DNA from: Lineolata rhizophorae
Taxonomy: Eukaryota; Ascomycota; Dothideomycetes; Lineolatales; Lineolataceae
DNA: 29,396 nucleotides
Assembly (NCBI GenBank): GCA_010093515.1
Contig: MU001682.1
Coordinates: 535,130-564,525 of the forward strand
Direction of reading: 5' to 3'
The notes under the pieces were generated by a model. The model worked only from the letters and a program-made list of their open reading frames with translations, ran no database searches and had not been told where the DNA came from. The translations under genes and the position numbers were made by a program. Shown one piece after another: positions 1 to 8,995 of this stretch (position 1 is the stretch's first letter; each line of letters opens with the position of its first letter).

Positions 1-237
1 GAACCCTCGCGAATCTAGGTCGAGAATATATCGGACGATCGTCTGCTCTTCGGTTATCGTGAGCTTCTGGCAGTTTGGTTGGCAATTGGCTCGCGCGAGT
101 TTTCCGTTGCATCTATCTCGGAGGGTCGTTTGGGGTATGTTAAACGCGTCGGCGGCGCGTCGCAGGCTTTGAAATTGGCCTTCCTTATAGGCCTGGAGTG
201 CAAGCTCAATCCTACCTTCTTGTTGAGCTTTATCCAT
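1..237 (-). CDS. Fot1/pogo-type transposase, N-terminal fragment (runs off window)
   Basis: The minus strand is open from an ATG at 237 to the window edge, giving 79 residues that begin MDKAQQEGRIELALQAYKEG and continue through SLRRAADAFNIPQTTLRDR. This is the pipsqueak/CENP-B-type helix-turn-helix that opens Fot1, pogo and Tigger transposases: a helix rich in Ala/Leu, then RRAA..F.IP.TTLRDR, then a second DNA-binding stretch starting LTITEEQTIVRYILDLDSRGF. In this family the N-terminal domain binds the terminal inverted repeats and a DDE domain, here beyond the window, cuts and joins DNA. The Met was chosen because homologous transposases begin a few residues before the E-x-R-I-x-x-A helix. 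There is no stop or frameshift in the visible part, so this end of the gene is intact. Family assignment is by motif recognition. Confidence 0.85.
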   Translation of the reverse strand, partial: MDKAQQEGRIELALQAYKEGQFQSLRRAADAFNIPQTTLRDRCNGKLARANCQPNCQKLTITEEQTIVRYILDLDSRGF

Positions 238-293
238 GTGTAATTGTTGAAACATCGCGCGTAGTAGTGGTGGTGATGGTTGCCAAGAAATTC

Positions 294-322
294 TGAGCGA
301 CTCCGTGGGGTGAGCGACTCGG
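294..322. repeat. 17-nt-period direct repeat at 5' end of left transposon
   Basis: TGAGCGACTC occurs at 294-303 and again, identically, at 311-320, so the period is 17 nt. The pair lies 57-83 bp upstream of the transposase start codon, where the terminal or subterminal repeat of a pogo-type element is expected. Read towards the transposase gene, the outer copy gives CCGAGTC (322-316). The other half of the element is outside the window, so a terminal inverted repeat cannot be proved. Confidence 0.45.
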
Positions 323-1286
323 TGGTGGAATACGTTACCGAAAACTGCATCTGAGAGAAAGTCAGCGCAAGAGTGTTGTGAGCTTTAGTTTCGTGAGGGG
401 CGGAGTGCGGCTGATGGCACAGCCCACGCTGTGGCGCGGCAAGGTTGACATGCAGAAGTCATGCCGCAGCTGAAGGCGAATTCGCATGCAACTAGGCTGA
501 ATATGCTTATATCTTGAGAAGCGGACGAACACCTTGGTGACGCTAGCAGGGAGGATGGCCGACCCGCTCCTGCCACAGGGTTGCCGGAGAGGCGTCGAAC
601 CATTTGGAGAATGGTTGTCACTGAGAGCTTCGAGGTGGTGTCGCACGCACCAGGAATTTCAAAGTCGACTCTGCTACAATATGCCGTAACAGGCTGGATT
701 CGAGAAGCGAGAGCGATCTCGCACGGACCTACCGCGGGAACTAATTTCGAAACACCACAGCTAGCAGTGGCAACAACCAAACACAACCCCAGATACCATT
801 TGTTTTAGAAAATCTCAACGCCTCTCGCACAGTTGAAACGCGTATAATTTGGGGGCTTGAGTGAAGAAAATATTTGAAGTGGATATTGCTGATATTTGGA
901 AGCATATCATGTGGCAAGTGAAATCAAACGTCTAAGGGGGCGGACAACAATTGCGTATAGTTTAAAGGATACTTTTCAGAAAGGTTTCAGTGACATCCTC
1001 TGTCTTAATGCCTTGGAAGAGTGTGATGTTGAGAGTTGGCGCGAAAGACGGACGATTGACGATGAGGTTTGGAAGCCGTGCACGGGGCACAGAAGTGGCT
1101 CAGCCTTGGCGTGGCTAGGTCCAAGGCTGGCCCAGCAACCAGCTGCCGCAACAGCTCACGGACGCACGTCACAGAACGCATGCACTCCTTAACACCCATC
1201 GCCCCGCCAGAGTTATAGCCGCATGAAGTCAAAGTACCCCTCATATTTTTCTGTACGGGTTGGTTTTCGCTGCGCATGGAGGGACG
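323..1286. other. No recognisable gene
   Basis: About 960 bp outside the probable end of the left transposon. Open frames up to 133 codons occur on both strands, but none has a recognisable domain, a convincing start context or splice signals joining it to another frame. I see no RNA gene here. Confidence 0.5.
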
Positions 1287-1461
1287 TTAAACGGTTCCCT
1301 TTTTAAGCTTTTTCGCGAGGTCGAGGAATACCACTTTAGTCGCTTCCGTAGTGTCTTGGCACGGATATTTTGCTAACGTTATAAATTGTTGCGCTCTCCC
1401 CATATCTTCAATTTCCTTCCCTTTCCCAAAACAATCGATTGCTTGTGCAGCAGCGTATATG
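1287..1461 (-). pseudogene. Possible frame-shifted C-terminal tail of the Myb gene
   Basis: Directly after the stop codon of the Myb-like gene, a different minus-strand frame stays open from about 1496 to 1287. It encodes a natural-looking stretch that includes AAAQAIDCFGKGKEIEDMGR and ends in a Lys-rich tail, KKLKKGTV. A single-base shift near 1465-1480 would fuse it to the Myb frame. I tried to join the frames with a GT-AG intron and found none with matching phase. It may be a decayed tail, a separate remnant or chance. I recognise no domain. Confidence 0.25.
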
Positions 1462-2100
1462 CTAAGGTCTGTCATCCGCGGTATAGAATTCATCATCGCT
1501 AAATTCTACCGCTTCGGTTTTGGTCCGGAAAGCTGCTCGTTGTTGTCTTCGTTTATGGATTTTGTTAGAGTCCGGCATAGTTGTAATCTGTTTCCTCGGT
1601 AGTAGTTGAGATACCTCTTTCGACGCACTATGTAAACCTGGCCACGCTTGTCGCCGGGAGGTGAAGCCTTCTCGTGTTCTTGTGTTAAATGACTCAACCT
1701 CCAATTTCCTCTTCTGAACTTGCCAGTATATACTTTCTACCGTGGACCAAGGAAGCGCCACTTCTTTAGCGATGGGCTCCCACATCCGAGCTCTCTCCCT
1801 AGAGGATTGTGTTAGCGTTTGTAGACTTCTAACATGACTTAGATCCTACCGGATGTATAATCTTACGATCTTCTCTGTTTTTGGGTCACTCAAGAGCCTC
1901 TTTGATAAAAACTGGTAATAACGTTGAGAGCAACTCTTCTCACTTCTTCCCGGTAGCTCTTCTGATATGTCTTTCCAGTTCATTCCCTTCTCTCCAAGAA
2001 GTTCCATGAGCCTTGCATCTTCTTCAGGTCGCCATTTGTCTCCCCGCATCGGCGCATAATGCGTAGGCGCTGTCTGTTCTTGAGGGGTTAACGGTGGCAT
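1462..2100 (-). CDS. Small two-repeat Myb/SANT-like DNA-binding protein
   Basis: Two exons, 2100-1850 and 1798-1462, flank a 51-nt intron (1849-1799, GTAGGA donor, CGCTAACAC branch region, CTCTAG acceptor). They give 195 residues. Residues about 20-70 form a Myb/SANT repeat with spaced tryptophan-type positions: DKWRPEEDARLMELL, then NWKDISEELPGRSEKSC, then QRYYQFL. After the splice comes a degenerate second repeat, ERARMWEPIAKEVALPWSTV, then ESIYWQVQKRKLE. This two-repeat layout is common in small fungal nuclear Myb-like proteins that probably bind DNA; target genes cannot be inferred. The C-terminal third is basic and then acidic, ending FYTADDRP. Without the intron, the frame stops just after the first repeat. 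The next frame on this strand looks coding (1287-1461), so the C-terminus may be damaged. Confidence 0.72.
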
Positions 2101-2739
2101 TTCTGTGAAATTTTGTTAAGTATATACGAAGCTGCAGCTTCAAGCTCCTCATGAAAGAATGTAACGTTAAACTGAGAAATAGAACAAATGAGGATCAGTA
2201 TTAATATGCCCAGCTAGCCCAGTAACTAACAGACGGATGCTTCAGGATCCATTTCTGCTCCCTTACGTTTCCAGATTCGGAACCCTTAAAAATACGCAGA
2301 ACCATGACGGTCATTGGTTGAACTGGGGGCCCGTTTTGGAACCTCCCCATGACATGATGTCATGGTGCTTAGCCGCCCAGATGGGTACTTTTCTCTTTAT
2401 AAAACAAGCCAATAGGAGATTCCGCTCAATGGAAGAGCCGTTTCTGGTCCCGCTTAGCTGACGTCATCACCCTCTGCACAGACGCGGCCGAGCAGATAAT
2501 CTCGTAGTAAGAGAGGATTATTTCGCTGTGTGTGTAGAAGCACGTTGGGTTAAAGTTAAAGTACCTGTTGTTTGTTCCGGGTGTTGTTCCATTTCGGTTA
2601 GATGCACGTTAGGTTCAAGTTCAAGAGGTCAGTAGCGCACGTCTTTGGATCTTTGCAAGTCAATGCGGCAGTAACGTAGATCTAGGAGTGACTAGTCTTG
2701 GTGTAATGAGGATAATAATAAGCTAAGCGAAAAAGCTCT
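2101..2739. other. Intergenic region with an imperfect direct repeat
   Basis: About 640 bp between two minus-strand genes, holding the promoter side of the Myb-like gene. I see no gene. It contains the direct repeat listed separately and a small palindrome, TGACATGATGTCA, near 2350. Confidence 0.5.
2535..2625. repeat. 27-nt imperfect direct repeat, two copies
   Basis: Two 27-nt units at 2535-2561 and 2599-2625 match at 23 of 27 positions. Both contain GCACGTT followed by a G(T)TNAAGTTNAAG pattern. The copies start 64 nt apart. They lie downstream of the acidic gene (ends 2740) and upstream of the Myb gene (starts 2100). The core, GGGTTAAAGTTAAAG in one copy, resembles nothing I can name with confidence. 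Confidence 0.5.
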
Positions 2740-4158
2740 TTACCGTAAACGGCGTGCCTTGGTTGGCACGTAATCACAATCCTCACACTCCCTATCGTTC
2801 ATGGCAACTGAAATACTCAGATGTTCTTCCTCCGCTTCTTGTAGCCGCCTTAAAGCCCTTCCCAACTTGCGCACGAGTTCGCTGTCTCTCTTCCTGGTGA
2901 GCTGTCTCATTGCCTTCCTTTCCACTCCATGCTTTTCCCAGAAACGGTAAAGCCTGCGGCCATCATGCTTACGATACTTCTTGTTCCACAGTTCATAGCT
3001 CCACGCCTTGAACATTTTCTTGTGGAGTCGATACAACGTCTGGGCAAGCCGCCGGTCAGGTTTGGCACGGATTTGTTCCCATTGCTCCCACATGTTCTCC
3101 CATGCCGCCGTAAGGCTCGCTGCGCTCCTTGTTTTATACTCTTTAGATGCCCAATTTACCATCTCTGGTGACTGCGGTGTTGACCGCTTTCGCTGCGCCC
3201 GACGTCGGGGGCTCTGACCGGAATCGTCATCGTCCAAGCCAATTTCGTCATCAGAACTGTCGATAATAATGACTTGACCGCCATTGTCATCAACGATGAT
3301 GAATTCAGCGGGCTCATCGGCTTCATAGATCGAAATAGGCAGGTCTGGTCCATCTATTAGTGGTATTACTGCCAAAAGGAGGCAAGCGATGTACCTGAGC
3401 TTTCCTGCGTCACACTTCGCCTGCCACGGCTTGCTTCTCGGTAGCGTGAAGCAGTGTATGGTATTGTCGAAGCCGTTCCCGCATCCGCACGGCACTCGCT
3501 CGAATTCGCAGACGCAATACCATCATCAATATCGTCCATCGATTCGTCGGCTTCGATTGGCGTGCTATCGACGCGGGGACTGACATCAAGCATCACGACC
3601 TGGGTGACGGTTTCCTGAGCGTTCCCCTCGCCCTCCGGCTCTGTCGCGGATATGACTCGGCGAGGGGATTCTGGAAGCTGCACAGGCTCCTCTGTTGTCT
3701 GCTGAATGTCCTCTCTCGATTCAGGCTCCTGCTCGGAGGCTGAGATTATGGCAGCTTCTGCTGGACTCAGTTCGGACACCGCAGGTGCTACGGTCAAAGC
3801 CATAGCTTGATCGGCTTCTGTACGGCTTGCTTCCGACCTTGCGGGCTCTGGGGCTGGAACCATGGCTTGATCGACATCTTCCGTTTGCGAAGCAGTGGAT
3901 GCCGCAGTATGCTCTGGAAGACATAGCTCCATAGTCGGGCTAGCACTGTCATCGCTTGTCTCATGTTGACAATCCCCAATGCGCACAAGGCATCTGCTGC
4001 TTGTGTCTCCGCGGTATTATCTTCAGAGGGTGTCTCCCCAAAGCTCGAATCAACATCTCCTTCGGCATCTAAGAGAGAATTCGGGCTTGGTATGTCTATA
4101 GTCTAGGTATTCCTTTAGTATCCATACCAAACATCTGAATAAACCTCGTTGACGTACC
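2740..4158 (-). CDS. Acidic nuclear-type protein with tandem SUMO-interaction-like motifs (start unresolved)
   Basis: The model joins exons at ...4158, 4095-3987, 3939-3395 and 3344-2740. The introns are 4157-4096 (62 nt, GTACGT donor, TACTAAAG, CTATAG), 3986-3940 (47 nt, GTGCGC donor, weakest) and 3394-3345 (50 nt, GTACAT, CTAAT, CAG). Phases agree throughout. No start codon is visible in frame, so a 5' exon is missing. The N-terminal half is rich in Ser, Thr, Pro, Ala and Glu and looks disordered. Then come two hydrophobic-acidic motifs, EFIIVDDNGG and VIIIDSSDDE, followed by a basic stretch, RRRAQRKRS, resembling a nuclear signal. The C-terminal ~150 residues are charged and probably helical (WENMWEQWEQIRAK). 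I recognise no catalytic domain. The function is unknown; SUMO binding and nuclear location are inferences from the motifs. Confidence 0.55.
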
Positions 4159-5585
4159 TCGTCCATGTTGTCTGCTTGCTATCGGCGTAGTGTCGACTGA
4201 GTTAGGAACGTGGAACCTGGATGGTGGACAAGGCCAGCTCACGAAACCAAAAAAAGGAGAACGTGTTGTGGTATAGATTTAGGTCAGGACAGGCTCAGGG
4301 TAGTCTTATATCCCTCATCCCTTGCCGCCGAGAACGCTGGCCCAAGCCACCATGCTCAGATGCTGAGACTGTCCCCGTGGCGATTCGCACAGGCAGCGGG
4401 CTGCATGACCTGGACGCATGAAGGGCGGCAAGTTCTACCTAGTCGACCGGCAGAGGAGGCCTTATCACATGGTATGCCCGCGCCTCACCACCCTAACTGC
4501 GGCAATGCCTTGTCTGAGAGACATACGAGCATTGATGGAGACGGTCTGAAGCCTTCAATCTACCTCCTTTGGGATGACTCCGCCCCTAGCTCCCTGTTTA
4601 TGACACCAACGTTTAATCCCACCCCATCTGCGCTCGCATCGCTGCTCAACCTCCGCTTCTTCATTGAAACGTAATAGATATAAGTGAGTGGCGACCGGCC
4701 CTGACCATGGAAGTAGCTCCAAGATCCGCATCCCGTTGTCACTGCTGAGCACAGTAAGCAAGTCTGCAACAACCAGTCTGCCTTATCATGCCACACATGA
4801 ATGTGCGGCACGGGAAACTGCCAGGAACGTCTTGTCATGCATCCAAGTCTTCGAACCGCTTTGTTCATAGTGGCGGTGTGCACGCCATAGCAGCAATAGT
4901 CACACCGTGTCAAGGGGGCCATGCCGTTCTGATCCATCGGGAACTCCGTTGCGAGACAGACGGCTGGAAAACAAGGCCAGGGATTCCAATTGGAAACCAT
5001 GCTGTCGCCAGAAAACGGGATTGGGGGAGCCGTGACGTACCCCCAGGGGAGGAAGGGTTCCAGTCTGCCTTTCCCGATAGAAGAAAACACCGAAGGTGGC
5101 TCGATATCCCTGAGCCACTGCTTTCATTCGAAGGCCAAAGGCCATCAAGAAAGAAGGGTGGCCGCGGAAGCCATCCGTGAGAGACATGGCTCCCAATCGT
5201 CCACATGATACGGCACCGAGGGCCCCAGGCATTGCATGAATATAGGCCTAGATGCGACTCCGAGGTGGCTGACACGCTTTGAATGCGAGGCGAGTGAACA
5301 GACTATCCCGCTTCTGATAAGACGGCCGTCGTGGGAAGCCGTGGACGAAAGTTAGGCGCCACATCCGGGGCTCAAGCTACGAAACAATCGAGGAAATGGT
5401 GGATACCAGTTCATTTCGTAGAAGACTACGCTATGACTACCCAGAACGTTGTGCGGATGAGTAGTTAACATAGTGGCCTCTACATAACCCTCCTCCCTTG
5501 TGAGCTTGCTGTGGGTTGTAGGCTGGTCAGGCTGGTCAGCCGTATAGCTCCCTCCAAATCACGATTCCGGGTACGAGCCGGACGC
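4159..5585. other. Long region without a recognisable gene
   Basis: About 1.4 kb where open frames of 60-176 codons overlap on both strands, especially at 4560-5280, with no frame standing out. None gives a known domain, a consistent set of introns or a membrane or signal pattern. The missing 5' exon of the acidic gene could begin here. A 9-nt tandem duplication, GGCTGGTCA twice, is at 5521-5538. The stretch may be decayed mobile or gene sequence, but I cannot show it. Confidence 0.45.
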
Positions 5586-6524
5586 CTAATCAACTCGATC
5601 GTTTGACGCCCGGCTCTGTCCGTGTAAATAGCGATCAACGCTACTACTTGTACGAGCAAACAAGCCTGTCAATGTAAGACTACGTACCCTCAGGAAGCGA
5701 AGACGTACAAGAATGATGCCCTGGCGGATCTCGCTTGTTCGCACGTTGGCAAGCGATAGACTATACCGAACAACCGCTCCGAGAATCTGACATAACGCTG
5801 CTATTGCGTTGGCAGCAACAAACCGTCGTAACGTGCGCACACGTTCGGGAATGGAGTTTCCTGAGCGTAGGTGTTTTTGCAGCGCCTCGTTCCAAAGCGT
5901 CCACGACCAAACCGACGCAATGGCAACGTGAGAGAGCAATGTATGCTCGTGAACGAAGTCGTCCCTGCCTGCAATTAGAAGGAACAAGAGGAGAAAAAAT
6001 GTCTCGCACCATATATAGAAGGCAATACCAGGCGCCGTCCACACGATGTTACCATAAACTAGCCATATGTTTCGGCGCGAATTTTTGATGCCACGAATCG
6101 TCCAGGTAAGCTACCCTTAATGAGTTCATGGACCAATCTTCGATAGAGAATACACTCACATTCGCGCCGGCGATCAGCTGAAGGGTACACAGGATGACTG
6201 GGTCGAGCCAATGGGGCTCAGTGTCTGTGATGAATGCAATCGTGATGGCGACTATTCCAGCTATCGACAGGCCGGCTTGACAGATGCTGAAGAGAAGATC
6301 CACCGTTCTCTCCCAAAACCGCTTGTGCTTGTTCTTCTTAAGCCAGGAGGCATTATTGAATAAGAGCACAACGTCTAGCAGAAGTCCGCTTACGAAGCAA
6401 AAAAGGAAACCGATAAGAAGGCCGAGGAACATGATGGAGGAGAGATATCCATGGAGAGTGTGAAGACAACTCTTGAAATACGCTCCTGCTTCCTCTGCGT
6501 CATCCGACAAGGCTTCCCGGATGT
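5586..6524 (-). CDS. Multi-pass membrane protein of unknown function (N-terminus unresolved)
   Basis: Exons 6524-6160 and 6110-5586 flank a 49-nt intron (6159-6111, GTGAGT donor, TAG acceptor, phase 0). Splicing joins LQLIAGAN to LTWTIRGIKNSRRNIWLVYG and removes a frame change. The protein has at least five hydrophobic segments: SIMFLGLLIGFLFCF, LSIAGIVAITIAFIT, the region around VILCTLQLIAGA, IAFYIWCETFFLLLFLLIAG, and VAIASVWSWTLWNEAL. The open frame begins after TGA at 6525, and TTTGAG there could be an acceptor, so an upstream exon is probable. Coding-looking codons around 6560-6720 include MRALDDRDMHASVMRLL. The first ATG in the visible exon is at 6432. A short extra intron near the C-terminus is possible (GTACGT at about 5688). 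I do not recognise the family, and no partner is suggested by the neighbours. Confidence 0.5.
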
Positions 6525-7137
6525 CTCAAAGCCCCAGGTAGGCCGGCATGGCCGGTTGCTAGTGCACCAATACCGCTACGGGTCGGAAACGGCATGAGGA
6601 TGCAGTTGCGCTTCCGCTGATACGACCCCTTGACATCTGAGCCTCAATCCTGACGGCGTCAACAGACGCATGACCGAAGCGTGCATATCCCGATCGTCCA
6701 AGGCTCGCATTCGTTGGAGCTTAGCATCCGGGATGCCCCTAAGCCTGGCTGGTTGCTTCGCGATTCGGTACTCCGCATGAATCCCTCTTGCTGGCTGAAG
6801 GTGTAGCTGGGACTAGTGATGCTGTGGCGGATGGGTGGTGGTCTTCAATATCCGTGCGTTGCAGCGGCAAGACGAGGCGGAAGGAGGAGTTATCACATTT
6901 TCATTCAGCTGCCAGTACTCTTGTCGTATTTGGCACGGGATCACTTCAACGTACTTGGAGTGGGTAGGGGGTACGCATGAACGGAAGGCAGCGTCTGAGT
7001 CTATGTCCGTAGAGTGCATCGTGTATGCCTTGCACTCTCAGCCACCGTAGCAGGGCGACGATAAAGGATGTGCCTTCCACTTCGCTTCATCCGCTTCTTC
7101 CACTTCGTCATCAGCTTCAGTGCATCCCTATCCAGCC
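6525..7137. other. Gap between membrane-protein gene and deoxyribosyltransferase remnant
   Basis: About 610 bp. The first 200 bp on the minus strand contain two overlapping frames that look coding and may supply the 5' exon of the membrane protein. I could not choose a donor with matching phase. The rest shows no gene. The flanking genes diverge, so promoters for both are expected here. Confidence 0.4.
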
Positions 7138-7505
7138 ATGTCACAAAGTCCAACCGAATCCTTTGCTACCATCGAGGATAGCACTCTCTATGATGAAATA
7201 TATAGGGTGGGAGGGTCCAGGGAGGAAACATGGAGAGACGAGCAAAGTCAGGTTACAAGGCTGATCTCATCATCCTCTACCTTCATTCCAACACCATCAG
7301 CCCCGTCTCACTGATGGAACTGGGCCGTTATTCCCAATCTGGAAAGATCATTGTCTGCTGTCCGGAAGAATATCATCGCCGTGGAAACGTCCAGTATTTG
7401 TGCAAGAAAGACAATGTTCTGTTGCTTGACGATTTTGACGAACTCGTTAAAACGGCGATTGTGAAGGTTGAGAAGATCTTGAAAAGAAAGGATCCGTCTG
7501 CATAG
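7138..7505 (+). pseudogene. Nucleoside 2-deoxyribosyltransferase-like remnant
   Basis: The frame at 7230-7505 encodes KADLIILYLHSNTISPVSLM, then ELGRYSQSGKIIVCCPEEYH, then RRGNVQYLCKKDNVLLL and a Lys-rich end. This is the C-terminal half of the nucleoside 2-deoxyribosyltransferase-like family (Rossmann-type fold): ADLI.mYf.p.t.sPiSLlELG, then GK.iVCCPegf.rkGNV. Some bacterial members of the superfamily exchange bases on 2'-deoxyribonucleosides; the role of fungal members is not established. The N-terminal half, with the usual NPRR..WD stretch and nucleotide-binding strand, is missing. A different frame upstream starts MSQSPTESFATIEDST at 7138 and contains EETWRDEQ, which may be a shifted relic of that part. 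No intron with correct phase joins the two. I therefore call it a damaged gene; a short expressed protein from 7230 cannot be excluded. Confidence 0.6.
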
Positions 7506-8189
7506 CAACACATGTGGTTGGCCGTTCCTGTCCATGTGTATGATAGCGTTGGGTTGTTCGTAGCGGCGATGCCCAGCTGTACTACTTAACTCAAATACTT
7601 CCGCCTCCATTGTTGGTAGACTTGACTTGTTCTTCGGGTGCTGTTGTCGCATGGGATCGTTAGGATATAGTTATTGATTATAGGTTAACCAATCAATCAT
7701 ACCATATTCCAACAATATGGGGGTCCCGCTAAAGGGAAGCGAGGTCCGAAAGTCTCCGACAACAAATAACGCGCGCAGAGAAGTGAGCCCCAGATTTCCA
7801 CACAGAATCACGCAATGTGCACTGCATTTTTCCTGACCCTAAAAAGTATTTATGGACTCACAAATTGAATCAAGCGGCGCTGAATTATCTCAAGCGTGTC
7901 TAGTCTTACAACCGCGCTCAGGTCCGGGCCTAGTTCAAGCATAGCAAATGCCGTAGTACGACTAGGCTGCAACCACTATTCGCAGCTCCGGCAGCTGGCC
8001 GCCCAGGCAACGATGAAGCTAAAAGCACAACCTCTGAAGTCTGAGGCTCCCTCGCGCCGTCGTAAGGGAGGCTCCGAAAAGGACTTTTGCGAAAAGACTT
8101 TCCCTCGGCATTGTCTCCATAACTCGAAAGAATTTTGGACACCGAAACGAAATCCAACTTTTGCTACCGCAATTGTTAGATCTTCCACA
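7506..8189. other. Intergenic region upstream of the oxygenase gene
   Basis: About 680 bp with no separate gene. A CCAAT box (CCAATCA, 7689-7695) lies 500 bp before the oxygenase start. Inverted arms ATTGATT (7673-7679) and AATCAAT (7691-7697) flank an AT-rich centre. The reading frame of the oxygenase is open back to 7896, and an earlier ATG at about 8012 would add a basic leader of roughly 60 residues. Confidence 0.45.
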
Positions 8190-8995
8190 ATGACCACGTC
8201 AGCAGAGCTTCTGCCGGAAGGTTTCCTCGAGGGGCCTGCCCCCAACATCACCATGGCACGGATTGATTTCAGCAAATCCGTTCTTCCAGGTTACGCTGGC
8301 TTGTACGCCGCTATTTTAGACGGCGTCCTGTCCGAGGAGGAATGTAAAACCCTCACAGAGGCAGCGGAAGCTCAGGCGAATGGGAATTGGGAACGAGCCA
8401 TGGTCAACGTGGGCGGTGGAAGACAAGTCATGGCAACAGATATCCGGAACTGCGGGAGAATAATTTGGGACTCGCCAGAGATGGTAGCGAAACTGTGGGC
8501 TCGTATAGAGCCACTGGTGCCCGAACTTCAAGAGCTGAAGAATCGGGAAGCGATCACTGGAATCGCCGGCAGAACAGGCGGCGGCGATAGCAAGTGGTTG
8601 CTTAGTCGACTGAATGAGAGAATGAGATTTCTCAAGTACACTAGAGGGGAATATTTCCAAGGTAAGTTACACCTTACGCTCCTTTTAGGTTTACCTATGG
8701 ATTCTGACGTCTACAAGCACATCGCGATGGATCCTACGTAACAGACGACGGCTCCGAGAGGTCTTGGTTTACCCTACATCTGTACTTAAATGACTCCACT
8801 TCGGACCCAAACGACCCACTCGAAGGCGGTGCAACCAGATTCCATGACTTGCGTTACCGCAATCAGCTCGACGTGGTCCCCAAAATAGGCCGCGTCCTCC
8901 TCTTCCAACATGCTCACTTGATCCATTCAGGCGCCGATGTTGTCGGAGGCACCAAGCTGACGATGAGAACGGATATCATGTATCGGATGGGATAG
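8190..8995 (+). CDS. 2-oxoglutarate/Fe(II)-dependent oxygenase, prolyl 4-hydroxylase-like
   Basis: Exons 8190-8661 and 8718-8995 flank a 56-nt intron (8662-8717, GTAAGT donor, TTCTGACGT branch, TACAAG acceptor) and encode 249 residues. The splice creates AHRDGSYV, so the HxD iron-binding pair is H159 and D161. The second iron histidine is H227 in LIHSGADVV. K237, ten residues later, fits the 2-oxoglutarate-binding position of prolyl 4-hydroxylases. The segment RFLKYTRGEYFQ just before the HxD and GRVLLFQH after it are also typical. The enzyme should hydroxylate a substrate using O2 and 2-oxoglutarate; the substrate is unknown. I chose ATG 8190 for its CACAATGACC context. ATG at about 8012 is in frame and would add a basic stretch (RRRKGGSEK). 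All key residues are present, so the gene looks functional. Confidence 0.88.

Noticed and set aside
5521-5538. GGCTGGTCA tandem duplication
   Set aside because: It has only two 9-nt copies with no further structure. It could be a simple replication slip.
7308-7652. 114-codon minus-strand frame
   Set aside because: It lies antisense to the deoxyribosyltransferase-like remnant, whose plus-strand frame has clear family motifs.
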